Positions 25,153 through 33,789 of a DNA stretch of 64,000 nucleotides are shown one piece after another. The position numbers and the translations under genes are program-made. The stretch spans positions 434,001-498,000 of the forward strand of contig CAWCFK010000004.1 in the NCBI GenBank assembly GCA_963794685.1, in the 5' to 3' direction. The first letter of the stretch is position 1, and each line of letters starts with the position of its first letter. The notes below the pieces were generated by a model. The model worked only from the letters and a program-made list of their open reading frames with translations. It was not told the DNA's origin and did no database searches. The stretch is from CAVTWH01 sp963794685 (lineage in GTDB: Bacteria > Actinomycetota > Actinomycetes > Mycobacteriales > Micromonosporaceae).

Positions 25153-26406
25153 TTCGCCCGGACCGGGAAGCAGTTGGGTCACCGGGGTACCCGACGCGCG
25201 ACAGAACCGGGTGACCTGGACAGCGGTGATCACGACGTACGCGAGCGACGAGGCGAGCGCGCAGCCGACCGGCCCCCACCTCGGGATCAACGCCAGGTTG
25301 GCGACCACGGTCAGGCCCGCCGCGATGATCGAGGGCAGGGACATGGTCAGCGGCCGGTGCAGCCGCAGCAGGAAGGCGCTGACCTGGCGACCGGCACCCA
25401 GCGCCAGCAGGCCGGGGGCCAGGGCCAGCACCGCCGGCACGGCCCCGGTGAAGTCGGCGCCGTAGAGCAGGGGTACGGCCACCGGCGCGACCAGGCAGAA
25501 CCCGCCGACGGCGGCCACCGCGAGCAGGACCGAGGTGCGGGTCGCCTGGGCGGTCTGGCTCGCCGCGCTCGGCAGATCCGCGGTCGCCTGGCGGGCGAGT
25601 GAGGTCCGGGCCAGCGCGTCGGTCGGCAGCCGGGTGATCTCGGCGGTGGTCACCGCGACCGTGTAGAGGCCGACCGCCGCGCTGCTGGACAACACGGCGA
25701 GGAGCAGGGTGTCCAGCCGGAACACGAGGTACAGGGCTACCGAGCCGGCGTGGTAGCGGATGCCCGTCGCGACGGCCTGCCGGGCCAGCGTGGCATCGGC
25801 CTGCCCCAGTCTGGGCCGGGCGACGCTGAGCAGGACAACCAGCGGGACCGCCGAGCCGAGCACCCAGATCGCCACCGCGGATCCGACGGTCAGCCGATCG
25901 GCGAGCGCGAGTCCCACCAGCGCACCAGCCTGCACGACGCCGCCGAGGATGGTCGCCAGGTCGACCGCGCCGACCAGGCCGGCCAGCGCCAGCGTGGTGT
26001 TCAGGTACAGGACGGTCATCGTGAACGGGACGGCCACCAGCGCGACGAGCATCAGGCCGGGATGGTGTGCGGCCGCCGACCCGGCCAGCCCGCCGCGCGC
26101 GAAACACCACGCCCCGATGGCCGCCACGCCGCCGAGCACGGGACCGAGCAGCGCGCTGTTCGCGGTGACCGCTGCCGCCCGGCCCGGCCACAGCGCGACA
26201 TTCGACTGCTCCACGGAGAGGTGCCCGACCGCCAGTGCGATGGTCGCGAGCGTCGTGGCCACGGCGTAGGTGCCGCGCCCCTCGGGGTGCAGGACGCGGG
26301 CCACGACCACCCCACCGCCGCCGACGAGCGCGGCCTGGGCGAGCCGCACCGACATGCTGACCGCGGTCTGGCGCATCGGCCGCCGCGAGATCGACGCGCC
26401 GATCAT
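24820..26406 (-). CDS. Wzx-like polysaccharide flippase
   Basis: A polytopic membrane protein of the MATE/PST superfamily that should flip the lipid-linked repeat unit outward. The first 440 residues form about 12-14 hydrophobic helices, starting RQTAVSMSVRLAQAALVGGG with the typical RVLHPEGRGTYA loop. The last roughly 90-110 residues are charged, not membrane-like, and lie entirely antisense to the methyltransferase. They may be accidental read-through or an annotation artefact of high G+C sequence. The start overlaps the asparagine synthetase stop (ATGA at 26403-26406). Confidence 0.85.
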   Translation of the reverse strand: MIGASISRRPMRQTAVSMSVRLAQAALVGGGGVVVARVLHPEGRGTYAVATTLATIALAVGHLSVEQSNVALWPGRAAAVTANSALLGPVLGGVAAIGAWCFARGGLAGSAAAHHPGLMLVALVAVPFTMTVLYLNTTLALAGLVGAVDLATILGGVVQAGALVGLALADRLTVGSAVAIWVLGSAVPLVVLLSVARPRLGQADATLARQAVATGIRYHAGSVALYLVFRLDTLLLAVLSSSAAVGLYTVAVTTAEITRLPTDALARTSLARQATADLPSAASQTAQATRTSVLLAVAAVGGFCLVAPVAVPLLYGADFTGAVPAVLALAPGLLALGAGRQVSAFLLRLHRPLTMSLPSIIAAGLTVVANLALIPRWGPVGCALASSLAYVVITAVQVTRFCRASGTPVTQLLPGPGELRALAGWYRHIVAGYRADAATQHVLVAAEPGTTGDEVFQVEAPAMEHAEHLLRAGDLEREAADPVEQVVPAGHATGARRRRGGDGGAHRAQAGGDRPTGTEVGASAFEDQ

Positions 26407-28319
26407 CTCCGGTCGGCGACGAGGGCAGCCGAGACCGGGGGTACGTCGGGCAGCGGCGGATCGAGGAACCGTCGGTGCCACAACTCGAACTGGATCAGCG
26501 CCCACAGTCGGTGGCTCTCGTCCACGCCGGCTTCATGGCGGCGCAGCATTGCGGTCACTGTCTCCGGCCGGAACAGTCCCCGACCCCGGGCGGTGTCATC
26601 GGTCAACACCGACCACGCCAGGTCCCGGAGTTCGCCCCGCAGCCAGCCGGCCAACGGCACCCCGAAGCCCATCTTCGGCCGATCGATCACCGACGCCGGC
26701 AGCCACGGCCGGACCGCCTCCTTCAGCAGGTATTTGGTGGTGGTACCGCGTACCTTGAGGGCCGGCGGAAGGCGGGCGGCCCAGGCCATCAGGTGGTGGT
26801 CGAGGAACGGCGAACGGGCCTCCAGCGAGTTCGCCATCGTGGTGATGTCGACCTTCGCCAGCAGGTCGCCGGGCAGATAGGTGGCGATGTCGGTGTCGAT
26901 GATCCGGCCGAGGAGATCCGTGGCGGTGGACCGCGCGTACGCCTCGTCGGCGATCGCCCAACTGTCTACATCGGACAGTTCGGCGGCCAACTCGGGCGTG
27001 TACAGCTCACGTTTGAGCGCCGGGCTGAACACCGACATGAGCGTGGCGTACCGGGCGCACGGGTCCTGCCCGAGCAGTTGTACGGCCCTGCCGAGCCGTC
27101 GCCGGGTGGACCGGGGCGCAGCGTGCCCGGCCAGCGCGCCGCCCACGCTCTCGAACAGCCGCCGCGGTCGTAGTGCCGGCACCCGGGCCAGGGCACGCAT
27201 CGCCAGGTACCGTTCGTAGCCGCCGAAACACTCGTCGCCGCCGTCGCCGTTGAGCGCGACGGTCACCTCGGCGCGGCTCAGTTGTGCCACAAAGAAGCTG
27301 GGAATCGCCGACGAGTCGGCGAACGGCTCACCGAAGTGCTGCGCGAGGGTGGGCAGCAGTTCCACCACCGAGCCGGTCACTACCAGCTCGTGGTGGTCGG
27401 TCGCGTAGCGCTGCGCGACCAGCCGGGCGTACCGGCGCTCGTCGAATCGGTCGTCGTCGAAGCCGATGCTGAAGGTGCGCACCGGGACCGGCGACTGCTG
27501 CGCCATCGCGGCCACGACGGCGCTGGAATCGACGCCCCCGGAGAGGAACGCGCCCAACGGGCGCTCACTGACCATCCGCACCCGGACCGCGTCGAGCAGC
27601 AGATCACGCAGTTGTGCGGCGGCCGCCCGCTCATCGGTCACCGGCGCCGGTGTGCTGTCCACGGCCCAGTAGCGGCGCACCGTAAACGACCCGTCCTGCC
27701 AGGTCAGCAGGTGTCCCGGCGGCAGCTTGTGGACACCCTGGTAGATCGACCAGGGTGCCGGAACGTACTGGAACGTGAGGTAGTGGTGCAGCGCCAGGGG
27801 ATCGAGCCGGCGCGGCACCGTGGGATCGGCGAGCAGTGCCGCCGCCTCCGAGGCGAACGTGAGCTCACCACCGTGTTCGCGCCAGTAGACCGGCTTCTTG
27901 CCGACCCGGTCGCGGGCGAGCAGCAGCCGGCCACGGCGGGCGTCCCAGATGGCGAAGGCGAACATGCCGCGCAGCCGGTGTACCAACTCGTCGCCGTACT
28001 CCTCGTAGAGGTGCACCAGGCACTCGGAGTCGCCGGTGGACGTCACCCGGTGGCCCTTGCCGGTCAGCTCGGCCCGCAGGTCGGCGAAGTTGTACAACTC
28101 GCCGTTGAACACCGCGACGACACTGCGGTCCTCGTTGTAGACCGGTTGCCCTCCGCCGGTCAGGTCGATGATGGCCAACCGACGCATGCCCAGCGCCGCG
28201 TGGTCATCGACATGCTCGCCGTGGCCGTCCGGGCCCCGGTGCACGAGCAGCTCACACATCCGGCGCATCCGGTCCGGGTCGGGCCGCCCGGTGGAGACGG
28301 TGCCGGCTATGCCGCACAT
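26403..28319 (-). CDS. asnB: Asparagine synthetase (glutamine-hydrolysing), AsnB-type amidotransferase
   Basis: A 638-residue enzyme with an N-terminal Ntn glutaminase domain (catalytic Cys2 in MCGIAG, then RGPDGHG and NGELYNF) and a C-terminal ATP-pyrophosphatase domain (SGGVDSS near residue 260, NGDGGDECFGGYERY). Both active sites look intact. In an exopolysaccharide cluster such enzymes often amidate uronic acids or other carboxyl groups rather than making asparagine, so that is the likely role here. ATG 28319 lies 13 bases inside the upstream glycosyltransferase gene, so the two are translationally linked. The frame is open further upstream, but only as the antisense shadow of its neighbour. 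Confidence 0.93.
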   Translation of the reverse strand: MCGIAGTVSTGRPDPDRMRRMCELLVHRGPDGHGEHVDDHAALGMRRLAIIDLTGGGQPVYNEDRSVVAVFNGELYNFADLRAELTGKGHRVTSTGDSECLVHLYEEYGDELVHRLRGMFAFAIWDARRGRLLLARDRVGKKPVYWREHGGELTFASEAAALLADPTVPRRLDPLALHHYLTFQYVPAPWSIYQGVHKLPPGHLLTWQDGSFTVRRYWAVDSTPAPVTDERAAAAQLRDLLLDAVRVRMVSERPLGAFLSGGVDSSAVVAAMAQQSPVPVRTFSIGFDDDRFDERRYARLVAQRYATDHHELVVTGSVVELLPTLAQHFGEPFADSSAIPSFFVAQLSRAEVTVALNGDGGDECFGGYERYLAMRALARVPALRPRRLFESVGGALAGHAAPRSTRRRLGRAVQLLGQDPCARYATLMSVFSPALKRELYTPELAAELSDVDSWAIADEAYARSTATDLLGRIIDTDIATYLPGDLLAKVDITTMANSLEARSPFLDHHLMAWAARLPPALKVRGTTTKYLLKEAVRPWLPASVIDRPKMGFGVPLAGWLRGELRDLAWSVLTDDTARGRGLFRPETVTAMLRRHEAGVDESHRLWALIQFELWHRRFLDPPLPDVPPVSAALVADRR

Positions 28320-29476
28320 CGTGCCGCCAGTTGGTCCTCGTAGATCGCCAGATGCCGCTGCACCATGGTGTCGACGTCCAGGTGCAGCCGGCTCCACTGC
28401 CTGGCCCGCGCGCCCATCAGCGCCGCCCGTGCCGGGTCGCGCAGCAGTGCCGCGATCGCCGTCGCGAGGCCGGTCGGGTCGGCCGGCGCGACGAGCAGCC
28501 CGCGACCGTCGGCCAGCAGTTCGGGGGTACCCCCGACTGCGGTGGCGACGATCGGCCGGCCCGCCGCCATCGCCTCCATCACCGCATTGCTCAGGCCCTC
28601 GGTGAATGACGGGAGGACGACCACGTCCGCCGCGGCGAGCAGCCCGGCGACGTCGGTGCGCGAACCCAGCAGGCGCACGTCGATGCCGAGCGCGGCGGCC
28701 CGCTCCCGGATGGCCACCCGCTCGGGCCCCTCGCCGACCAGGGCCAGCGTGCACGGCAGCCCCCGGTCGCGCAGCAGCGCTGCGGCATCGAGCAGGTGTC
28801 GGTGCCCCTTGTACCGCAACAGGTTGGCCACGCACACCAGCAGCGGCAGCGAGGTGTCCACCGACACCGGCGGGGCACTGCTGTACGCCGATGGGGGCAG
28901 TCCGTTGTACACGACCGCGACCTTCTCGGCGCAGACCTTCTCGCCCGCCCGTACGCACCGTGCCACCGCGTCGGCGTTGGCGATGAGCAGGTCGGTCAGC
29001 GCGGTGGCCACGCGTTCGGCGGCGAGCATCACCCGGCGGCCACGAATGAAGTCGTCGAGGCTGCGGCGCCCGGCGATCACGACGGGCACCCGGGCCAGCC
29101 GGGCGGCCGGCGCGGTGAGTACGTAGCTGTGGAAGAGGAACGCGTGCACGACGTCCGGCCGGTGCCGGCGTAACACCCGGACCAGGCGGAGCAGAACCAT
29201 CGCCGACCGGGGGACCGCGAACCGGCCCCGGATCCCCGACTGGGTGAGGTGAACCACCGGGACCCCCGCGGTGCGCAGTTCAGCGTCGCGGGGGCCCGGC
29301 CCGGCAAGCACCACGACTGTCACGTCGAGCCCGTTGCGCCGCAATCCGTCGGCGAGGAGCACGACCTGCTTCTCGGTGCCCCCCAGGCCGAGTTGGCCGA
29401 TGACCAGACATACCCGCCGACAGGCGCGGGCGGAGCGCACGGCGGTGACGTCGTCGCTTGGTTCCTCCATATTCAC
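28307..29476 (-). CDS. GT4 glycosyltransferase
   Basis: A 389-residue GT-B enzyme of family GT4. The N-terminal domain shows QLGLGGTEKQVVLLADGL, the standard acceptor-side glycine loop. The C-terminal donor domain carries the E-x7-E motif in PSFTEGLSNAVMEAMAAG, followed by PIVATAVGGTPEL. It transfers a sugar from a nucleotide donor in the cytoplasm during repeat-unit assembly. The start is ATG 29476, with an in-frame ATG at 29470 as an alternative. It is the first gene of a three-gene leftward run with asnB and the flippase. Confidence 0.92.
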   Translation of the reverse strand: MNMEEPSDDVTAVRSARACRRVCLVIGQLGLGGTEKQVVLLADGLRRNGLDVTVVVLAGPGPRDAELRTAGVPVVHLTQSGIRGRFAVPRSAMVLLRLVRVLRRHRPDVVHAFLFHSYVLTAPAARLARVPVVIAGRRSLDDFIRGRRVMLAAERVATALTDLLIANADAVARCVRAGEKVCAEKVAVVYNGLPPSAYSSAPPVSVDTSLPLLVCVANLLRYKGHRHLLDAAALLRDRGLPCTLALVGEGPERVAIRERAAALGIDVRLLGSRTDVAGLLAAADVVVLPSFTEGLSNAVMEAMAAGRPIVATAVGGTPELLADGRGLLVAPADPTGLATAIAALLRDPARAALMGARARQWSRLHLDVDTMVQRHLAIYEDQLAARCAA

Positions 29477-29557
29477 AGCATAGGGGAATGATTGTACTAA
29501 TTAATATTGTTTATGCTCTAATCGACCGTGTCTGGGTGATTGGGGAAGGCGGGCAGG
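29477..29557. promoter_or_regulatory. AT-rich divergent promoter between two glycosyltransferases
   Basis: The gap between the divergent GT4 genes contains a run of A/T (ATTGTACTAATTAATATTGT near 29490-29509), very unlike the surrounding sequence. It must hold start sites for both directions. AT-rich islands of this kind are typical Lsr2 targets in actinobacteria. The rightward gene has a GGAAGG site at 29544-29549. Confidence 0.4.
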
Positions 29558-30769
29558 ATGAGGCCGATGCGGGTGATGCGCATCATCGCTCGAATGAACG
29601 TCGGCGGACCCGCGCTGCAGGTCAGCACCCTGCTGCAGGATCTTGATCCGACCCGGTTCGAGCAACGCCTGTACGTCGGGGCCCCCGACCCCCGCGAGGG
29701 CGACTACCGCGAGCTTCGCGCCGCCGACCTGCCGGTCTATCTGGTCCCGGGGCTGGGGCGCTCGGTGCGGCCGGCCGACGACATCCGCGCGCTCGCGTCC
29801 CTGAGCGCCGCGATCCGGGACTTCCGTCCCGACCTGGTGCACACCCACACCGCCAAGGCGGGCGCACTCGGCCGAATCGCGGCGGCCGCGACGCGGGTGC
29901 CGATCCGCGTCCACACATTCCACGGCCACCTGTTGCACAGCTACTTCTCGCCAGCCCGTACCGCGCTGCTCGTGCGGGCCGAGCGGGGGCTGGCCCGTAC
30001 CACCCACCAGTTGGTGGCCGTCAGCACGCGGGTACGCGACGATCTGTTGGCCGCCGGCATCGGCCGGGCCGACCAGTACTCGATCATCCCGCCGGGCGTC
30101 GCGCTCACCCCACCGCCGTCCCGCGACGACGCCCGCCGGGCATTGGAGCTGACGCCAGCGGGCCCGGTGGTCGCGTTCGTCGGTCGGGTCACCGGGGTCA
30201 AGCGCCCCGACCGGATGCTCGAGGTGGCGCGTGCCGTGCGCCAGCAGCTACCCACTGTCCAGTTCGTCGTGTGCGGCGACGGCGACCGCCTCGAAGCCAC
30301 CATCGCGCGGGCCGCGGCCGACGGGCTCGACCTGAAGTTCCTGCGTTGGCGCGCCGATGTGGAGACGGTCTACGCCGCCGCCGACGTGGTGCTGCTGACC
30401 TCCGACAACGAGGGCACGCCGGTCAGCCTGATCGAGGCGGGGCTGGCTGGACGTCCGGTGGTGGCCACCAATGTGGGCGGCGTCGCGGAGGTGGTCCGGC
30501 ACGGGGTCACCGGGTGGCTCACCGCACCCGACCCCGAACTCCTGAGCTCCGCCCTGCTCACCCTCCTGCGGGATGACGCGCTGCGCGGGCGGTTGGGGCG
30601 GGCGGCGGCGGCCTGGACCAGCGAACGGTACGGCAGGCAGCGCCTGGTCGCCGACACCGAAAAGCTGTACCAGCGTCTCGCCGCCGACCGTGACCGGTCC
30701 ACCACTGCGACGGTGTCGCAGCCCGGGCCGGCCGGGGACCGTGCCCGGCACCGGGACAGCGCTCGATGA
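29558..30769 (+). CDS. GT4 glycosyltransferase
   Basis: A 403-residue GT-B glycosyltransferase of family GT4. The N-terminus has MNVGGPALQVSTLL and HTHTAKAGALGRIAA, a motif common in exopolysaccharide GT4 enzymes that act early in repeat-unit assembly. The donor domain shows VGRVTGVKRPDRM and the E-x7-E motif TSDNEGTPVSLIEAGLAG. I use ATG 29558, 8 bases after GGAAGG. A TTG six codons upstream is also in frame. It is divergent from the other GT4 gene, and its C-terminal 25 residues are low-complexity. Confidence 0.92.
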   Translation: MRPMRVMRIIARMNVGGPALQVSTLLQDLDPTRFEQRLYVGAPDPREGDYRELRAADLPVYLVPGLGRSVRPADDIRALASLSAAIRDFRPDLVHTHTAKAGALGRIAAAATRVPIRVHTFHGHLLHSYFSPARTALLVRAERGLARTTHQLVAVSTRVRDDLLAAGIGRADQYSIIPPGVALTPPPSRDDARRALELTPAGPVVAFVGRVTGVKRPDRMLEVARAVRQQLPTVQFVVCGDGDRLEATIARAAADGLDLKFLRWRADVETVYAAADVVLLTSDNEGTPVSLIEAGLAGRPVVATNVGGVAEVVRHGVTGWLTAPDPELLSSALLTLLRDDALRGRLGRAAAAWTSERYGRQRLVADTEKLYQRLAADRDRSTTATVSQPGPAGDRARHRDSAR

Positions 30770-30822
30770 ACACCATGATCGATGAACACGTGCTCGTGGG
30801 ATCGGCGGTCTAGTATCAGGCA

Positions 30823-31017
30823 GTGGAACCGTCCCCGGACACTTTGCCGAAAATCGGAGCACCAGCGACGCGGGCGCTGAACGCCGCCGGCTACACCGCG
30901 CTACGCCAGCTCGCCGGAGTACCGCGCGCAGACCTTGCCGCACTGCACGGCATGGGACCGAAGGCACTGGGCATCATCGAGGCCGCCCTCGAACAGCACA
31001 ATCTGCGGCTTGGCTGA
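30823..31017 (+). CDS. Small helix-hairpin-helix DNA-binding-like protein
   Basis: A 64-residue protein (GTG start) made of one helix-hairpin-helix repeat pair: LPKIGAPATRALNAAGYTAL, then LAALHGMGPKALGIIEAAL. The IGxPAxRAL and GMGPKALG hairpins are the classic sequence-independent DNA-binding elements seen at the ends of RNA polymerase alpha and nucleases. Free-standing copies are common in actinomycetes, with no defined role. It lies 53 bases after the glycosyltransferase stop. Confidence 0.8.
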   Translation: MEPSPDTLPKIGAPATRALNAAGYTALRQLAGVPRADLAALHGMGPKALGIIEAALEQHNLRLG

Positions 31018-31103
31018 CTCCGACCAGACGCAACCCTGTCCTTGCCGAAAATCTCATCCGTGCTGGTCAGGCGGACACAGCCCGGTTCCTCCTGCTCCCC
31101 TGC

Positions 31104-31298
31104 TTGAGGGAAGCTGGGCCGCATGGGAGGCCGAATTCGCAGGCGGCGCCGGCCCGGCAACTCCTGGAGACCACTGACTTGCCGATCGACCACATCGCAC
31201 ATCGGGCCGGACTCGGCAGCGCCAACTCGCTTCGACAACACCTACGTACCACCATCGGCGTCTCGCCGACAAGCTACCGGCGCACCTTCCACGCCTGA
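31104..31298 (+). pseudogene. C-terminal remnant of a GlxA-type AraC regulator
   Basis: From about 31155 the frame reads ARQLLETTDLPIDHIAHRAG, then LGSANSLRQHLRTTIGVSP and TSYRRTFHA. This is the second helix-turn-helix of an AraC/XylS activator of the GATase1-containing (GlxA-like) group. The first helix-turn-helix and the sensing domain are gone. Upstream residues in the frame have no resemblance to the family. It is a 3' stump. Confidence 0.7.
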
Positions 31299-31597
31299 GG
31301 TATCCATGCTGGACGTGGTGGGGCCTACGCGGTCGGGTGAGCGATCGCGCGCAACCCTGGTGCGCGCAGCCGCGGGCCCGCACGCGCCACGCCCGGCTCC
31401 ACGCGCCACGTGCGCACCGACGCCGTGCTGGACCGCCGCCGGCTTCGTTTTGGCGTCCCCTTCCTCAGCCCTCGTGGATGTCATCTAGGGCGTCCCTCAG
31501 CCCCTAATCGGGCGGATCGAACCTCGGCCAGGTCGACGTAGGGCCGCCCAAGCCGCCATCAGCGCTCGGTACTGTCAAGTGCTCGCCATCACAGATG

Positions 31598-31612
31598 ATA
31601 CGGAATCCGTAT
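31598..31612. promoter_or_regulatory. Palindromic TetR-type operator
   Basis: ATACGGA-A-TCCGTAT is a perfect 15-base palindrome with 7-base arms, 44 bases before a GTG start with a strong ribosome site. A partial repeat (GTATCCGT) follows at 31625-31632. The size and symmetry fit a TetR-family operator. No intact TetR gene is visible in the window. Confidence 0.45.
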
Positions 31613-31984
31613 GCTATGTTTCCAGTATCCGTGCCACTGACGTGGAGGAACCGCCGTGGAACTCAACCGAGTCGCACTACAAGACGCGCGGCAATCGACG
31701 GGGCCCACGTCGATGGTCCGGCTGCCTCACGCGACGCGGTCCGCCATCGGAAGCCACTCGCCATGCTGCTTCTCATAGGCAGGGGCGGCCTTGACGCCCT
31801 CGGCAGTCTCGTCGGCCGCCGTCCCGTACTGGTCCGCTCGTCGGGGAGCCGGGCAACCATTCACAGATGCGCATGAGCAGACCGTCGAGGCCGAGCTGTC
31901 CTTCCTGTGCCGAGTAGTCGACGAGCCATCAGGGATGTACGCAAACTCTCCGTAATTTATGAAACTCAGAGGAATGGAGTTGTC

Positions 31985-32848
31985 ATGATCGTGGTCACCG
32001 GAGCGACCGGCACAGTTGGCCGTCCGCTCGTCGCGCTACTCAAGGACCAAGGTGTCACCGTCCGAGCCGTCACCCGGTCCGCCGAAGCAGGGAGGCTGCC
32101 GGTCGGCGTCGAGCTCGTCACCGCCGACCTGACCCGGCCGGAGGGCCTCGCGTCAGCACTGGAGGGGGCCAGCGCCCTGTTCGTGCATCCCCGCGCCGTC
32201 GGGGAGAACGCCGGCAAGCTGCTGGCACTCGCCGCCGAGCAGGGTGTACGGCGTGTCGTCGCGCTGTCGGCGACCAACGTCGACGACGACCCGGCGTACC
32301 AGCCGTCGCGGTCGAATGGCGACCGCAACAAGGAGGTCGAGGACGCGGTCGCCGACAGTGGACTGCCGTGGGTGGCAGTGCGGGCCAACACGTTCGCCGT
32401 CAACACCATCGGCATGTTCGGCGCCCAGGTCCGTGCTGGCGACGTCGTCCGAGGCCCGTACGCGAACTTCGCCGAGGCGCTGATCCACGAGTCGGACCTG
32501 GCCGCCGTGATCGCCCACGCGCTGCTCGACGACGATCTGGATGGCCGCCGGGTCCCGGTGACCGGTCCGCAGTCGCTGACGCACGAAGAACTGGTCGCCG
32601 TCATCGGCGAGGTGATCGGCCGGTCGCTCCGCTTCGAGGAGGTCCCGCCCGAGGCGGCCGCACGCGGTCTGGTCGCGAACGGCGTCTCAGAGGGTTTCGC
32701 CGCTGCGCTGATGTCCAGGTACGCCCGAGGCGCCGGACAGCCCGCCCTCGTCACCGACGAGGTGGAGCAGATCCTCGGCCGTCCGGCCCGCACCTTCGCC
32801 GAATGGGTCACCGACCACGCAGACGCCTTCCGGGCGGTGGCCTCATGA
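31985..32848 (+). CDS. NAD(P)H-binding atypical SDR (NmrA-like oxidoreductase)
   Basis: A 287-residue Rossmann protein with GATGTVGRPLVALL at residues 6-19. It has the general build of NmrA/quinone-reductase-like atypical short-chain dehydrogenases (VTADLTRPEGL, ALSATNVDDD, PWVAVRANTFAVN). The usual catalytic YxxxK is not apparent, as in other NmrA-like members, which may act as sensors or quinone reductases. ATG 31985 follows GGAATGGAG. Its stop overlaps the dehalogenase start (ATGA at 32845-32848), making it the first gene of a three-gene operon. Confidence 0.85.
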   Translation: MIVVTGATGTVGRPLVALLKDQGVTVRAVTRSAEAGRLPVGVELVTADLTRPEGLASALEGASALFVHPRAVGENAGKLLALAAEQGVRRVVALSATNVDDDPAYQPSRSNGDRNKEVEDAVADSGLPWVAVRANTFAVNTIGMFGAQVRAGDVVRGPYANFAEALIHESDLAAVIAHALLDDDLDGRRVPVTGPQSLTHEELVAVIGEVIGRSLRFEEVPPEAAARGLVANGVSEGFAAALMSRYARGAGQPALVTDEVEQILGRPARTFAEWVTDHADAFRAVAS

Positions 32849-33789
32849 CCATCGACAGCCTCCGCACTCCGGACGCCCGCTTCGACGGACTGCCCGACTA
32901 CCCGTTCGAACCCCGCTACGTCGCGATAGACGCCGGCGACGACGCCGGGACCCAGCTACGGGTGCACTACATCGACGAGCGGCCCGGTCCGGCCGATGCC
33001 TCCGGCGAGACTGTGCTGCTGTTGCACGGTGAGCCAACCTGGAGCTACCTCTACCGCCACATCATCCCGCCGCTGGTCGCGGCCGGACATCGCTGTGTCG
33101 CCCCCGATCTGGTCGGCTTCGGCAAATCCGACAAGCCCACCGACAGGTTCGCCTACACCTACCAGGCTCACGTCGACTGGCTCCGCGAGACGGTCTTCGA
33201 TCGCCTCGACCTGCGTGATGTCACGATGGTAGGTCACGACTGGGGCGGCCTGCTGGGCTTGCGCCTGCTGGCCGAACACCCGGATCGGTTCCGGCGCGTC
33301 GTGGCGACGAGCACCTCGCTCCCCACCGGAGACCGGGAACCCAGCGGTCCACTCTCGATCTGGCTGCAGCTCAGCCAGCGGGCCAACCCGTTCGAGGCGG
33401 GCGCGGTCGTGGACCGCGGCACCGTCACCCAGCTCGACCCCGCGGTCCGGGCGGCGTACAACGCGCCGTTCCCCGACGAGCGCTACCTGCAAGGCGCCCG
33501 ACAGTTCCCGCTGCTCATTCCCCTCACCCCGTACGACGACGCAACCGTGCCGAATCGCGAGGCCTGGTCGGTCCTACGGACCCTGTCCATCCCCTTCCTG
33601 TACGCACACGCCGACAGTGACTGGGGAGTCGGCGAGGGGAGGACAACACTGCGCGACGGCGTCCCGGGCGCACAGGAGATCGTGATCGACGACGCCGGCC
33701 ACTACCTCCAGGAGGACCGCGGGCCATGGCTCGCCACCGTGATCGGCGATTTTATCCGTTCCACGTCCGCCACCGAGGGGGCTCCGTGA
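32845..33789 (+). CDS. Haloalkane dehalogenase-like alpha/beta hydrolase
   Basis: A 314-residue enzyme of the HLD-I type, which hydrolyses carbon-halogen bonds of haloalkanes. It begins RFDGLPDYPFEPRYV like DhlA. Its oxyanion/halide region is LLHGEPTWSYLYR, the nucleophile D132 lies in GHDWGG (the Trp binds halide), the acid D257 or D259 in HADSDWG, and the base H286 in DAGHYLQED. Spacing is close to DhlA (D124, D260, H289). Some family members act on epoxides or are uncharacterised, so the natural substrate is open. It overlaps both neighbours by four bases, so all three proteins are probably made together. Confidence 0.88.
   Translation: MTIDSLRTPDARFDGLPDYPFEPRYVAIDAGDDAGTQLRVHYIDERPGPADASGETVLLLHGEPTWSYLYRHIIPPLVAAGHRCVAPDLVGFGKSDKPTDRFAYTYQAHVDWLRETVFDRLDLRDVTMVGHDWGGLLGLRLLAEHPDRFRRVVATSTSLPTGDREPSGPLSIWLQLSQRANPFEAGAVVDRGTVTQLDPAVRAAYNAPFPDERYLQGARQFPLLIPLTPYDDATVPNREAWSVLRTLSIPFLYAHADSDWGVGEGRTTLRDGVPGAQEIVIDDAGHYLQEDRGPWLATVIGDFIRSTSATEGAP

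Larger units (their letters stand above)
31018..31984. other. Decayed region with gene stumps and a palindromic operator
   Basis: Apart from the AraC stump this kilobase has no intact gene. At 31656 a GTG with an excellent GGAGGAA site (31644-31650) opens VELNRVALQDARQSTGPTS but stops after 40 residues. On the opposite strand, near 31730-31860, lies a short piece reading EGVKAAPAYEKQHGEWLPMA before a stop; it looks like a real C-terminus of an unidentified protein. The two overlap, as expected where a deletion joined unrelated ends. Confidence 0.4.

Noticed and set aside
28320..28958. N-terminal extension of asparagine synthetase
   Set aside because: The enzyme must begin MCGIAG because Cys2 is catalytic. 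The upstream frame is antisense-phase noise over the glycosyltransferase gene.
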